Part shown: piece after piece, positions 1 to 14,238 of the stretch
Layout of the letters: every line of letters starts with the position of its first letter
Numbering within the stretch: position 1 is the stretch's first letter
Source of the DNA: Leptoclinus maculatus
Lineage: Eukaryota > Chordata > Actinopteri > Perciformes > Stichaeidae
Length of the DNA stretch: 64,000 bases
NCBI GenBank assembly: GCA_032191485.1
Contig: JAVDOI010000019.1
Span: 13,675,755-13,739,754, forward strand
Reading direction: 5' to 3'
Notes under the pieces: model-generated
The model's database searches: none
What the model was told of the DNA's origin: nothing
Seen by the model: only the letters and a program-made list of their open reading frames with translations
Program-made: the position numbers and the translations under genes

Positions 1-222
1 GGCGGTGGATTATCGTTGAGTCCATTTGGCTGGATGTTGTCGTAGTGGATGTTGAATGGGAGACGTAGTCGCGTCCGTTCCTGCCTATTAAAGTGGGTGT
101 AATGGGCAGCGGAGATAAAGAGCAGAGCAGCGCTGCATGTCTGAGTGACGTGGAAAATTCCCCACTCACCTCACACTCAATACAGAGGGAAGGTCTGCTG
201 AGCGTCACACTGAGCTTTTTGG

Positions 223-291
<69 letters not shown>

Positions 292-923
292 TTCGTACAC
301 CTACTATGTGCTGAGAGTGGGGCTTTATCACGATCAATCAGGTTTATCGCCAAGTAGCTTTTCACATGCAGAGTTTTGCTTTGTTGTATTTGTGCATAAC
401 ATAAACATAGATAAATAAAAAGTAAAAGTGTATATGTATGTGTATGTATGTATGTATGTATATGTATATATAGAAAGGAACAATAAACATATGAAAAAAT
501 ACTATAAAATATGTACAAGTAACATAAATAAAGAAGAGAGAAAAATGTAATAAAAATATGAAGAAATACCAAAGAAAAGTACAATAAACAAATATAGAAT
601 AAAATAAAATACAGTGAAAATATAAAATATCTATTTACAAATGATCTGAATTAAAAAAGAAAGAGCTGTGCATATTGATGAAGCCCTCCGATCACAGTAC
701 GTGTGTCGATTTCTACTGTAAAGTTGGGCATTTTAACATGGAGGTCTATGGGAATTGACTCGCTTCTGGAGCCTCAAGTGGCCATTTGAGGAACTGCAGT
801 TTGTTTTAGCTGACTAGTAACATCCAATCATATTCACACAGGTGGTTCTCCTGATACCCGTTTGAAGTGTGTGCAACCGCTCAGGAAGAACTTCACGTAT
901 CTTGTGTGTTTGCTTCGTTGCAG
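1..923. other. abcc9 intron (left edge)
   Basis: No exon recognised. It holds a (GT)n microsatellite at about 228-291 and an AT-rich tract with TATG repeats at 420-660. The preceding abcc9 exon is outside the window. Confidence 0.6.
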
Positions 924-2852
924 ACGCATTTGGGCGTGTACTTCATGCCGTCCATTGAGCTGCTGAAGGACACCTCCGTCCTGGCTGTGCTTCTCTTCCT
1001 GGCTCTAATCCTGCAGAGGACCTTCCTGCAGGCCTCGTACTATGTCACCATTGAAACCGGCATCAACCTGCGGGGAGCCCTGCTGGTGAGTGAAACATCG
1101 CTTAGGTTTCGGACGTCTTGTTTCCACGCCGAGGTGTTGCTTTGAAGAGGTCGAGTAAATAATAAAGATTTTATTGACAAGTACGGATAAATATCGAAGA
1201 GCAAAACATAAATGATGGAAAAGTATAAGACTAGAAATAAGAACAGAAGCTATACAAGAGCAATTGAACTCAATATTACAAGGTAAGCAGTACATACAGT
1301 ACACACGACCAGCGTTGTACTTTAACTAAGTGCACTAAGTGCAGCACCGTCTCAAGCAAAGTATAGTACCTGTAAGAGTAATATGATACCATCTACTACA
1401 ACAGCATACACCAGAGTCAACAGAAGTACATTACTTTGCATCTACTGTAGTAATACACTGACTGTGTAGAAGTACCTCATTATTATCCTGCATGTTTACA
1501 TGTCTTATTTCTTTAACTAGGCGATGATTTACAACAAAATGCTGCGTCTGTCCACCTCCAACATGTCCATGGGGGAGATGACGCTGGGCCAGATCAACAA
1601 CCTGGTGGCTATAGAGACCAACCAGCTGATGTGGTTCCTCTTCCTCTGCCCCAACCTGTGGGCCATGCCTGTACAGGTGGGTTGAAGACCTCCTTCACAT
1701 TTCTGGCCATGTCTTAATCTTCCTCAGTGATGTTTTCAGTGAAGTCTTGTCTGTCTCTGCAGATCGTGATGGGAGTGATCCTGCTCTACTACTTGTTGGG
1801 CTGGAGTGCGTTGGTTGGAGCGTCGGTCATAGTCCTGCTGGCTCCGATCCAGTACCTCATAGCTACAAAGCTGGCAGACACACAGAAAAGCTCACTAGTA
1901 AGCAGTACGCTTGCTTTGAAATGCATCACATTTAAATAACAGAACTTCATGATGTAAATCCACATTATCTTTCGTCCTCAGGAACACTCTACGGAGCGTC
2001 TGAAGAAGACCACAGAGATCTTGAAGGGCATAAAGTTGCTGAAGCTGTACGCCTGGGAGAACATCTTCTGTGGCAGCGTGGAGGACACCAGAGGCAAAGA
2101 GCTCACCAGCCTCAAGACCTTCGCCTTCTACACATCGATGTCCAGTAAGATTAAAACTAAACATCTGACCTGATTGTGAATTATGTCGATTGCATTCATT
2201 TGTGTTTGCAGGAAAAATATTCCTTAGAAAAGACACGACTTACCTTAGTGAACAATTACCATCAACATAGCTGATGAAGCACTCTTAGCCCGTATGAATA
2301 TGCACACAGGTTTAATAAAACCCGTTTTCTCTCCCTGTGCAGTTTTCATGAATGCTGCTATTCCCATTGCTGCCGTTCTCGCGGTAAGAACATTTGAACA
2401 CACTGGTCTACAAACCCTCTAAACCTTCTATGTTCCTCTTTCCCACTATAATACGATTCATCAATATCAACGAGGGTTACTTAAAAACGTACAATCTTGT
2501 CTCGTAGACGTTTGTGACGTATTACTTCTGGACTAACTACACCGTTCCCGCTCCTGCTGAGGCCTTCGCAGCTCTGGCGTTGTTCCACATCCTGGTCACC
2601 CCTCTCTTCCTGCTCTCCACTGTGGTCCGATTCGCCGTCAAGGCGCTGTTCAGGTGAGTGATAGTGTTCAGTGTTATGGTAGTGAGTAACGCTGCTTTGG
2701 CTGAGAGAGAGAGAGAGAAGGAAAGGGAGACACACTAGATGTGGATCCTGAGGTAAATCTAATTAAAGGAACATGGAGGAAATCTGACAGCAGTGAAGAA
2801 ACTCTAAACTCCTGAGAGATTACTGGTATCGTCACAATCACACATATTCATG

Positions 2853-2895
<43 letters not shown>

Positions 2896-4340
2896 CACAG
2901 CGTCCAGAAGCTCGGCGAGTTTCTTCAGAGTGACGAAATTGGAGACGACAGCTGGAGAAACGGAGACATGCCAGTTTCCATGGAAGCAGGAAAGAAACAA
3001 ATGGGGGGGGTGAGTGTTAATGAAACACGTTCTTTTATAACGAGGCCGGATTTATTCTCTTGAATACCAACGTCAGTGCTGAAGTCTGCAGATGCAGCAA
3101 CAATGATGGAGACAAACGTCCGATAGATGGTGGCAGGTCAACATGAAGGTGAAGCCACCAAACATTTCTATTGAAATGATGAAGATTTATCAAACTTTCT
3201 CCTAAAAACGTAAGGTTCTAAGTAACCAATATGAGATTGGTGACGTGGCGGAGCAGCGTGGGATCATGGGAGTTGTTCCTTCGGTGCTCATCGTTCAGGA
3301 GGTTTTTACCACAGAGGTCTCCTCTGATTCAAACACTGAATGAAGCAGCTTCAGCTCAAAAATCTGTGTTCGGAGGACGCAGGACGTCCTGGAGGAGCCG
3401 AGAGCCGAGCTAACGCTAACGTTAGCGTTAGCGTTAGCTCGGCTCTCGGCTTGTTTCTCTGATAACTTAAGATCCAGACGTCAGACGACTGAAATCCACC
3501 AACCAACTGAGATTATTTGCTCAACAGCATCAGGAAGTCAATTCCTGAGTCCCATTAAATGACTTGTGAGTAATGAAGAGCTTCAAACGGCCCAACATCC
3601 AAACAGTTCTCCCGTATTTAAAACAGATGGCGTTAACAAAGCCCACTGAAGAGGAGAAACATCTCTAATGTGTTGAGTGTAGCAGCCAGAGCTTCCTCGT
3701 GGATCAGTGAGGTGTGCCAGATGACTCCGCACACATTCCTTCCATGTTAGTCCAGGTAACGTGTGTCCTTTCCACGACCGGTTGCTGTTAACATTGTATA
3801 ACATCGTCCCCGCTGCTGGTCCTAATGGTCCTAATGAGCAGATCCTCCCACAAATATTCACGTATTTAGACTGCGACGAGCAGCAGGGCGTCCAAAATCT
3901 AGAGTAACCTTTTTAAATGTGCATATGGCCCTTATTCACCTCAGTTATAGCCAACATTAACCTTAAATGCCGTTGTTTGCGTCGCTGCGAATTGGAGTGC
4001 GATGCCTCGTCAGATTATCCAACAATAACGTGCATCGGTGCTGCATAAAAGCAGCAATATTAGTACATCCCGTTACATGCTTCAGTTGCCTTATTGCAAC
4101 AAGCGTGCAGCACCTCTTAGTGATGTTGGTGCAAATACAACGAAGCCTCCGATGCACAGTGTGTTTGTATGTAAAGTGTGGTGTGATAGAAAGAACAGAA
4201 TAACGTGCTAGCAGTGGGTTCAACATCCTCTCGGCTTATATCTGAGGGAACCCCTGCACTTCTTCTTCTTCTTCTTCTTCTCCCCAAGGAACTAAAGCGG
4301 ATGAGGGAAAGTCTTTAAGTTTGTTGGTGAACGCTAACTT

Positions 4341-4397
<57 letters not shown>

Positions 4398-4517
4398 ATC
4401 CCCCTCAAGACCAAAGCCATCAACAGGAAGCAGCCGATGCGCTACCAGATGGACAACTACGAGCAGCCGACCAGGCGGCAGATGAGACCCACGGAGACGG
4501 AGGATGTGGCCGTGAAG
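924..4517 (+). CDS. abcc9: abcc9 exons for TMD1 and the TMD1-NBD1 linker (visible exons 1-8)
   Basis: Exons are 924-1085, 1521-1676, 1763-1897, 1982-2144, 2343-2383 (41 nt), 2508-2653, 2901-3009 and 4410-4517. They encode the first transmembrane domain, including the LRLSTSNMSMGEMTLGQ-like intracellular loop, LLKLYAWE and HILVTPLFLLSTVVRFAV. They end with the conserved TETEDVAVK that precedes NBD1. Exon 3009 ends in a G-run (ATGGGGGGG/GTGAGT), so the donor could slip by a base, but only 3009 keeps frame. The acceptor at 2901 follows a GT repeat directly, and the acceptor at 4410 follows a long CT repeat. The extracellular piece in exon 2508-2653 (TYYFWTNYTVPAP) differs clearly from the mammalian sequence and adds an N-Y-T sequon. 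Confidence 0.93.
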
Positions 4518-5293
4518 GTCAGGGTGAACGTTTACGAAGTTGGGGAATGATTGGAGGGGGGGGGGGTTAGTATGAACTCTCAAAGACACCAAGGACAGAG
4601 CTGCTAGTGTCCACGGTTCAGAAGATTTTACTCTTTTTAGTCTTTTGTTAAGGATTAAGAGAATAATTTCCTCATTAGCAGGACGCTCTGTGTGTTAATG
4701 TGTTTCCCCCTTTTGTCCTGACGTCAGACCAATAAACGTCCTCGAGGCTTCATTTCTATATTCGATGGGTAGAGGCGGCACATTCAGCAGCGATGAACTC
4801 AGCTTTCCAAACCGCTGCCTGGCCTTTAACGGCCCCTCTTACTGATGGAGCTTAAGGAGACCTTTGAGGACAAGATAGATAGAAGAGGAGGCAGTTAACA
4901 GAAATAGATTATTATAGAGATGATTTCATCTGTTACGGATTTTAAACAAGACTTTTGTTAATAATCATAAGATATCAATTAAAAACAAAGATAAGGAGCC
5001 GAGACATGATCAAGTGTGCCCCTTATAATAAAGAGAACTACCTTAGATTCCTCTACATCATAATTAATAGGCAGCTATCGATACACAGGCCAAGTCATGT
5101 CAGCAAACACACGTTCAGATGTGTTTTGAACGAGATTTAATAAGATATATAATATATAAAGCAATCAGTATTGATCTGAAGGTACACGTAGGAGCTGCTC
5201 CCTCGTTTATTTAACGCTGTCAACAGCTGCTTCATATCTTCACTGTTTGTACATCCGTGGGTCATTTGTGGGTGCGTGGAGTCATACATGTGA

Positions 5294-5330
<37 letters not shown>

Positions 5331-5470
5331 ACTCTGAGGATGTGTAGGATTCACACGAGAATCCGTTGCCCCTTACAGGGCCAACATGTTCTCAGCCCCT
5401 CTGTGAAGGCTGCTCTTCCTGTCTCATCCCTGCGGAGCGACGCTACCGACCAGACGCTGGTCCGCTAATG

Positions 5471-5502
<32 letters not shown>

Positions 5503-8500
5503 AGAGAGAGAGAGAGAGAGAGATGATTTTGGGGTCAGGGCGTTGTGCCGGCTGCTAAAGTTCTTCCACGCCAAAGAACACGAAACAGGAAAAGGTCAAG
5601 TCTGATTTATCTGTATTACCAAATAGTCCAATATCACAAATCTGCCTCAACGGGCTTTCTATACAGAATGCGCCCAGACTCACCAAACCACCATCACAGA
5701 ACTGTGTGTTTTGGCCAAATAGTTGCACTTGAACACACCGCGAAGACGACAACCAACAGAGGAACTAACCCTCCATACCAGCAGGTGGCAGTAGTCTGTA
5801 TTCCTTTAACTGTCGGGATATAAGTCTTAACCTTCACCATGCAGGTTTTAAAATGTGTTTCTTATATTGCCGTTATTTCTCATGTGGTTCTTAAAGTATC
5901 TTGTGAACACGGATGTTCGGGACCATTTCCTGCAGATTCTTACATTTAGTTTTAAATGTGATTCAAACAGCAGTGACCCCACATGTAACCTCTTATCTAT
6001 AATACCGTATTTTCATATTTCACTCCCCATTTAACATATCTCCTCTCCACGTCCGCTCTCGTTCCCTCCCGTCTTCTTGTTGATCGTATCTGTTCTTGCT
6101 TTCACGTTATTGTTTCGTCTCCGTGGCCGTGACATCGGTTCATCGGTTGATTTGAGTGCGATGCTTGTGCTCAAAGAGCTTCTACATTTTAAGATTCACC
6201 TGAAATAGATTCTAATGTCTAAACCGCTGAAACAAACTCAAACATGAGTTCCTTTTGAGTATTTGCTTACAAAGGCACAAAGATGATTTAATGCCTTTTG
6301 GGATCCGTGTGATGGGGAGAAAGGAGCCGTGGAGGAAAAGCTGGGGGGGGGGGGGGGGGGTTGTCAGATAAAATAAACATAAAATAAACAAATAAATGCA
6401 ACGGATGGGAGGAATGTAAACAAAGTGGGAGCAGGAAGCAGGGTGATAGATGGCCGAGCAGGGATTAGAGATGAGGTCCTGGTCCTTAAACATTAATGCT
6501 GTGACAGACGCATAGAGTGGTGGACACAACTACATTCTGTTGCAGGAACGTCCCGAGCTACTGTCCACTATGTCCTTCAGTTTAGATGTGTTTACGTCCT
6601 CGTGGCTGTCAAACAAACTGACTAAGTGGATTCCTTCTTTCCCTGTTTTTGCTGATTTAACAGCCGTTTGGATTCACCTTCATCCACACAGAAATCAAAC
6701 ACGACTTCTAGACTTTCACTGGTTATTAATAACGTTTTTTTGAAACACAATGTTTTATATATTTGGCAGGATTTACATATTTCTTTGCGTTGATTGTGTC
6801 TGTTTTTCTGTAGGTGAGCAATGGATTCTTCTCCTGGGGAAGCAACCTGTCCACGCTGTCAGACATCAACATCCGCATCCCCACAGGTACGACAAGTCTC
6901 TGATATCTGGCTATAAATAGAGAATCTGTAGGCAACGGAACAGGATATTTTGGAAGCTTTTGGTTGAAACAGTCTATGTGGAGGGTAAAAGAGGCGCAAC
7001 GTATCGGCCGGAAGTCGTCACAACAACTCCATACTCGCGTCTCAAGTTGCTAATTGGACTTTAAACAATGGCCGGCGAAGTCTTGCAAAACTTGCAGGAC
7101 GACATCTATCTAATCGGACTTGCAGCCGGAGGAGTCGCCCCCTGCTGGCCATTAGAGAGAATGCAGGTTTAAGGAACTTAAACGCATTGGTTTCAGAGGT
7201 TGCCGCCTGGCATTAATGCAGTGTAGACTAGTTTAGTCTAAGAATGTAGTTTAAATTATGTTTCTTAATGTTGGTAATTGTGACAAAGTCTGTGTAGAGT
7301 CATCTCATCTAAACAAGCTCATACTTCATAGAGGCCCCAAAGTGTTTCTATGTAATCTTAGAAGCACAAGAAGCAGCTCTCTGCTGGTGTTAAGCACCTC
7401 CAGTCTGAAGAGAACCCTGCGTGTTTTCAACTACTTTCATGACTTTCTACTCTGGTCAGTGGGCTCCAAGGTGAATTTCACGCTCGTAGAATGTGAATGA
7501 ACCGTGCAGACCTGCTGAGTGTGTCAGAGTCACATTAGTGCTGCAGCGATGTCACTTAAATACCACGTCTCAGGAGGCCGGGTCATGTTGAAGTGAAAGC
7601 CAACAGATGGTCCGTGTAGTATATCACACACACACACACTTTCATCTTCCCCTGGGGAGTGAATGAGAGAGTTAACTATCCCAGTCATGCTCCTACTGAG
7701 ACAAACCGGATTTGTTCTGGTGTTACTTAAAGTGAGAGTTTGTTTCTGTGCATTTGTTCGTTTCTTACGTCTTCAAGGGACTATTTTAGAGTCCGGACTT
7801 GTGTTCGAGCTGCAGTGCCGATGGTTAAATTTAGGGGAAACAGGAATGAGTGAAGTCATTCGAGGGATTGAATTTCAAGGGTTTGTATGTGTGTGTTTGT
7901 TTTCAGGAATCTGTTTGTGCTGATCTTGAGTGTGTGTGTGAAGTGGAAGAAGGACTTTCTTTCCACCTCAAACGTTCGTGTTTCACCAGAACGATTAGTC
8001 AGCGTTGTGTTGTTGCAGAGAGATATCGGTCTGTATCAGGGTTACTCGACCTTTTCTCACCCGTGACCCCACTTTTAGATAAAAAAAGGAAATTCTCACG
8101 ACCCCAACGTGCATTTATCAAGTTATCATATTAACTTGACATTATCATGCGTTGTGTTTTTACAAGCATGCATGCAACATTTACAAAGTACAAGATTTTA
8201 GAATAAAAATAGACGTTAGATAATAAGTGAATGTTGAATCTTCTGTATAAGGGTTAGATATCAGGGGGACCCAAACCAGGAAGTTGTCAAACTCTGCGAC
8301 GCCGACGACATCATTCTCAACCTTTTCTGTCTGTTCAGGTCAGCTGACTATGATTGTGGGCCAGGTGGGTTGTGGGAAATCCTCCCTGCTGCTGGCCATG
8401 CTGGGCGAGATGCAGAGCATCGAAGGAAGAGTCTTCTGGAGCAAGTAAGACACTTTGTGGAGCACAGTATGTCATGTTGCTCTGATATCACTGAAGACCC

Positions 8501-10860
8501 AAAGAAGCATTAACCACGAGGCGGGAATTCATGAATACGTCCATGAACTCATTCATTTTCCTGTTCAGCTCGTTGTGTTTCTAGTGAACTCATTATTCTC
8601 TTTGTAGCTCTTGATCAAATCTGTTATTTCTCTTTGTTTCAAATCTTCCTACCAAGGAATCGACAGGTTTATATCTATAGAACAGAGTGAATGATGCAAC
8701 ATAACGACTCACTAATTCATTTATTTATTTTAAATTGTAGTGTTTACAAGGATGCACTTCATTACACACATCTGATTACACACTAACTGTTACAAATTCA
8801 CACAAACGTCTTAATATGATGTGAAGACATTTTGGACAAACATGGATTTAAACTCTAACGTGACTGTTTGAGGCAGTAGTTCTAGTCTTTTTCATCTGTG
8901 AATCAGGTGGAAAAACCCTAAACGTCTCCATGAACGCTAAACACAATGTACGTATGTAGTGTGTATTATATATATATGATAAGTGTATAAGTCCTATTTA
9001 AGACGTCGGTGTTAGTGGTTCGCTTCAGCTCCTTGTGGCCGGAATGAGTATTACAACAACAAATAGGGAATAAACTTAAAATCCTGGTTAAGTGTTGTTA
9101 AGTCTTAAACACATCCGTTGAAACTAGCGTGAGACATTTTGGTCCCAGTTTTTCTTTCCAGACTTCCAGTTACATTTCTTTCTTACAGGAAGTCTGAATG
9201 TCCTTCAGACGTCTCTGCTTCTGCTGTAGTTTACATTCCAGGGCTGCACACTAACCTTTGCAGTGTGTGTGTCTTTGCACATCTGTGCCTCTGTTTATGT
9301 GACTGCACACACGTGTGTGTGTGTGTGTGTGTGTGTGTTTCTTTCTCTTTACCTCCTGCCTTCTTGCCATATCAGGCTGCCTGATAATGAGACGGTCCAC
9401 GAGGAGAACATCAGGTACTTTCTCTCTGGCCCCTTCTCCCTGAAACATAATCATTTACACCGTCCGTAAACATTCATATGTGCTCTTCATCCATTTGTCT
9501 CATTAACAGGGCTTTACGTCACCTTTAAGTAGCTTAATGCGCTTGTATTGCCAGCAGGGAAGTGCAGCATAATAACCCAGAGCTGATGGAAAGAGTCAGA
9601 AGAAAGGCGCTGTGTGTGGACACAGAACCAAAGCACTTTACTAGTCAGGAATACACCAGAGGTTTACCACAAGAGCTGCACATCTACACATCTCAAGACT
9701 CTAAAGGCCTACTGGATGCATCTAATCCTTTTAACCCGGGGCTTAATTATCACACACACCCTCGTGCTCATGAAATATGAGAGGAAACCTAACTATCACC
9801 GACAGACAGTGACCGCATCACTTACACGGCTGCTCTGTTCTGGGTGGGTTAGGCTTCATTTGATTAACAGCTGGCGGGGGAAACATCTTCATTATCTGGT
9901 GTTTTGGCATGAAAACACATCTGTCTTCCTCCCTCTCTCCACTGTGTCTCTTTCAACAGAACATACGTTCTCTCTGTCTCTCCGTGTTTCGTGACATATT
10001 TCCACTCGTGAACTCAAACATACACACAGTTGATTGACTCGTTCTAACACGGTGACGTGACTTTGACAGTTGGTCAGAGTCAGAGGAGTCTGACGAAGAC
10101 ATCAGGAGGTAGACCTTCTTCCTCCCGTCTCCTGCTTCCTGTTTCAGACCTGCAGTGATCCTGTGACCCCCCCCCCCCCCTCCTCCCCCTTTTTAATCTG
10201 ATTTAACTCCATTTCCTCCATCTTCACTCTGTCAGAAGAAAGTACTGCACTCAAAGTTCTGTCTTGCAGTATTTCAGGCTGTGTTGTTCATGGACACACA
10301 CATACAGACGACATTAGATTTCTAGTTCATTACATTTTTACATCTTTTTTCACAGAGCAGAGTAGTTTTTGTAGTTTTCTGGGTTTTTCCAGTGTACGTA
10401 GCATTTTATTTTTTACCTTTTCTGGCGGTTTTATTATTATTATTACTATAAAAAGTATAATAATGTATGTGCAATACAATAAACTATTCATATAGCACCT
10501 ATTTCATAGACAAAATGCTGCTCAAAATGCTTTACAAAACAAAAATGTAACAATTAAAATAATGTATAATACATACATTTCAAAATAAGAGGAAAGTAAA
10601 ATAATAAATGATTTTTAGTCTTTATACAGAATGTATGAAGCTGCAAAGCTTCAACTCCTCTTTAAGTAAGAAACAGAGATGACGAACTCCAAAATGTGTC
10701 GGGCGATCTTGGAAAAGAAAACAGGAAGACAATGCAAGCCCTCCAAAATAAAAGGACAATTAACAATTATTGTTATTAATATAGTGGCTAAATCATGAAA
10801 AAGCCAACATGTTGTTACCACTGTAGGTCTTCATCTTTCCTCCATTGTTGTAACTTCTTC

Positions 10861-10929
<69 letters not shown>

Positions 10930-13900
10930 CAGGAACGACTGCTTCAGCCTTTAGAGTCTCTTCTGCTCATCGCTCTTCTTCTCCCATTGGGATGATTTTA
11001 GTTTGTTTTGCGTCCTCTGATCCTCTGAGTTGTTGTTGTTGTGTTGTTTCTTCTTGTTGATGTTTGTGCTGTTGGTGTTGTTGTTGATTTTGCAGCTCAT
11101 CATTAACCCGATCCATTTTTTATCCTTCATTTCTGACAAAGTAGTCCTCGTGTTGTGGTGGAGTTTGATATAATCCTCGCTCTCGTCCTCCTTTATTTGA
11201 ATGTTTGGGTGTCGCATTTATAAAGCTGGTCAGAACCGGAGTACTGATCTGAAAACAGCTTTCCTCATTCACAGTCTTCATGAACAGATGGAAGCAGGAG
11301 CCTCTAGGTATCGTGTGACTCCTGTCATGTTTTAGGATGGAGGTGATGGTAGAAATACTGAAAGATGAAATGTCTGAACTTGTGTTGACACGAATAAACA
11401 TCATATCTCAGTCTAATCTAATCTATAGATTCCTGATCTGATAGACCGGAAATACATCCTTGTTATGTATTGATGTTCGACACCTTGACACATGAATATG
11501 ATGGCGTATTGGGGCCATCGATCGACCAGTACTCCTGCTCTCTACAGCTTTATGAAGACGGGACTTGTCGTACTGATTCCTCTGTTTGCCTCTGTTTCCC
11601 ATGATGCACGCAGCAAGAACAGATACTCTGTGGCCTACGCTACCCAGAAGTCCTGGCTGCTCAACGCTACAGTGGAGGAAAACATCACCTTTGGAAGCCC
11701 TTTCAATAAACAGAGGTAAACAACAACAACAACGCTCAATTACTGCAGGAAGTAGGAAGACATCCAGATGTGTTCTCATCTGTCACGATGCTGTGTTGTT
11801 CAGGTACAAGGCCGTGATAGACGCCTGCTCTCTGCAGCCGGACATCGACCTGCTGCCCTTTGGAGACCAGACGGAGATTGGAGAGAGGGTACGGACACGT
11901 TCAAACATGTCTTACACTCAAAGCTCCTGTTGATAACTCGTAATAATTATTTTGCATCTCCAGCATGCACTCTCTTCATACCTCAGTCTAACCTTGTTAT
12001 TCTCTTTAAAATGATTTGATAAAAAGCCAATAGAGGCATCAATGAAACAACAACACGAAGACTCTGTAGTCCGAAACCAAGACGGCAAACTTTATTACTC
12101 TTTCCAACCTTGACACAGGCAGCGCAGACCAGATCCACTCCTACCGTTCTCCCCTTTCACAATAAAAGCCTGAGACAAGTGTTTTGCATTTTTGTGTCGT
12201 TTATTCGCTCCGTCGCCATAGTTTTGCTGCTGTACTTACATTTATTGTTTGTCCTTCTGTGATTCAGGGCATCAACCTGAGTGGAGGTCAGAGACAGAGG
12301 ATCTGTGTGGCCAGAGCTCTCTACCAGAACACCAACATCGTCTTCTTGGTGAGCAAAACCTCTTAAAAAAACGTCCTCAAACATTGTGGAAACGGACTGG
12401 TGTTCATATTGAGTGTTGAATTATTATTATTATTATTCCAGAGCACATTAAATACTTTCTGTATGAACAGCTGAATTAGATTAATGCTCAGCAGACAGTA
12501 ACACCCTCGTCTTCGTATCCTAACCCTACACTTCTTTACGACTGATCGTACGATACAACACGTAGTTGGTGTCGGCCGTTGGGATGAGGAGGCGTCCGTC
12601 TCTCCGCTCTGCTCTCATGTGTTTATCTTTCCGAGCGGTTGCGTCGTTTCCTGTTGCCACCTCGAGCTTTAATTGGTGAGCAAGCGTACGTTCCTCACTA
12701 AAAGCATTCAGTGTTATTCTGTTATCCGCTCATCGTGTCTCTAACGAGGAGGGGATGTTTTTCTTTAATTAACATTATTTCACTATCAAAAGTACAGCTG
12801 CTTGGGTTTCTCATATCTGATCTCGGGATTGAATTATGCATCATTATAAAACACATCCAGTTATCACGACCGGAGGACAACACACTATAGCACGAACCCA
12901 CCCAGCGAGAGAGACGTTCAGGGAACGACACGGAGATGTACGTTCTCACGAGTCACGTCAACGTCTCGTAATCAGGTGAATGTAAACAGTTGGAGGATAT
13001 TCCAGTGATAAACCGATGATGCTGACTGAGGCTGAGCAGAGACATGGAGGTATTTTATTCTGAAAACCTGTTAAATACATTTTTGCGATAGTTCCGCACA
13101 GGGACACATTTGTCTCCAAAGGTTCCCGATTTCCTCCAAAGAATCTGAAGAAGAACTTGATGCTCCTGGTGTTTTTAAGTTACAATTAACATGAATTTGT
13201 TACATAGACCCACACGAGAAGACCTCATTGGAAAAGGCAGGTCCTTTGCAAGTGATTGGATGAACCATCTGTCAATAACTTCAACCAATGAGATCTAAAG
13301 AAAGCGACAAGATCCTACTAGACGATAAACCGTAGACGTGCCGAGGTGAGATCTCAGATCTCAGTGAGTCTTCATCATCTTCCTCTACTGAGGAGGAAAC
13401 CCATCGCTGCGTTCCTGCTGAGTCGTGTTTAGTTACTGACGATGAAAACCTAACGTCTCCTGATTCTGCTGCTTCAAAGTAAAAGCTTTTATAGAACAAA
13501 ATGAGCTTTGTTAGCAGCTTTTCTTCAATAAAACAAGTCTATTAATACTGCAGGGAGGAAGAGTAAGTCCTTCATTCACACTTTAAAACTCTCCGTTCTT
13601 CTTCTCTGTCTTGTAGGACGATCCCTTCTCAGCGCTGGACATCCACCTCAGCGATCACCTGTTGCAGGAAGGAATCCTCAAGTTCCTGCAGGATGATAAA
13701 CGGACCGTCGTCCTGGTCACCCATAAACTGCAGTACCTCATACATGCAGACTGGGTCAGAACACCTCAAATACATTACTCCTCTATTCTGTGGATCGTGT
13801 GCAGTAGTTTCAACTTCTTTCTTTTTGTGTGTGTATGTGTCTTGTACCAGATCATAGCGATGAAGGACGGCTCTGTGCTGAGAGAGGGAACTCTGAAGGA

Positions 13901-14193
13901 CATCCAGACTCATGACATCGAGCTTTATGAACACTGGAAGACCCTGATGAACAGACAAGACCACGGGCTGGAGAAGGTAATGCTTCCAACTTAAGATACA
14001 AACAACAGCAGCTCCGCCAAATCTGGAGACATCAAGCTCTCTACAATTTTCTACAAAGTTTCTATTGTGTCTCTGCAGGACATACAGCAGGACAGTCAAA
14101 CCACACTGGAGAGGAAAACACTGAGGAGAGCGTTCTACTCCAGAGAGGCCAAGAACCAAATGGACGATGAGGACGAAGGTAACGGATTCACCA

Positions 14194-14238
<45 letters not shown>

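Noticed and set aside
225..584. Histidine/threonine- or cysteine/valine-rich ORFs over GT/CA repeats here and at many other places
   Set aside because: They are translations of dinucleotide repeats, lie inside introns and have no family resemblance.
7990..8330. Possible hAT-like MITE (CAGGGTTACTCGACCTTTTC, GTGACCCCACTTTTAG)
   Set aside because: The left end looks like a known type, but I could not find a matching right end or target duplication.
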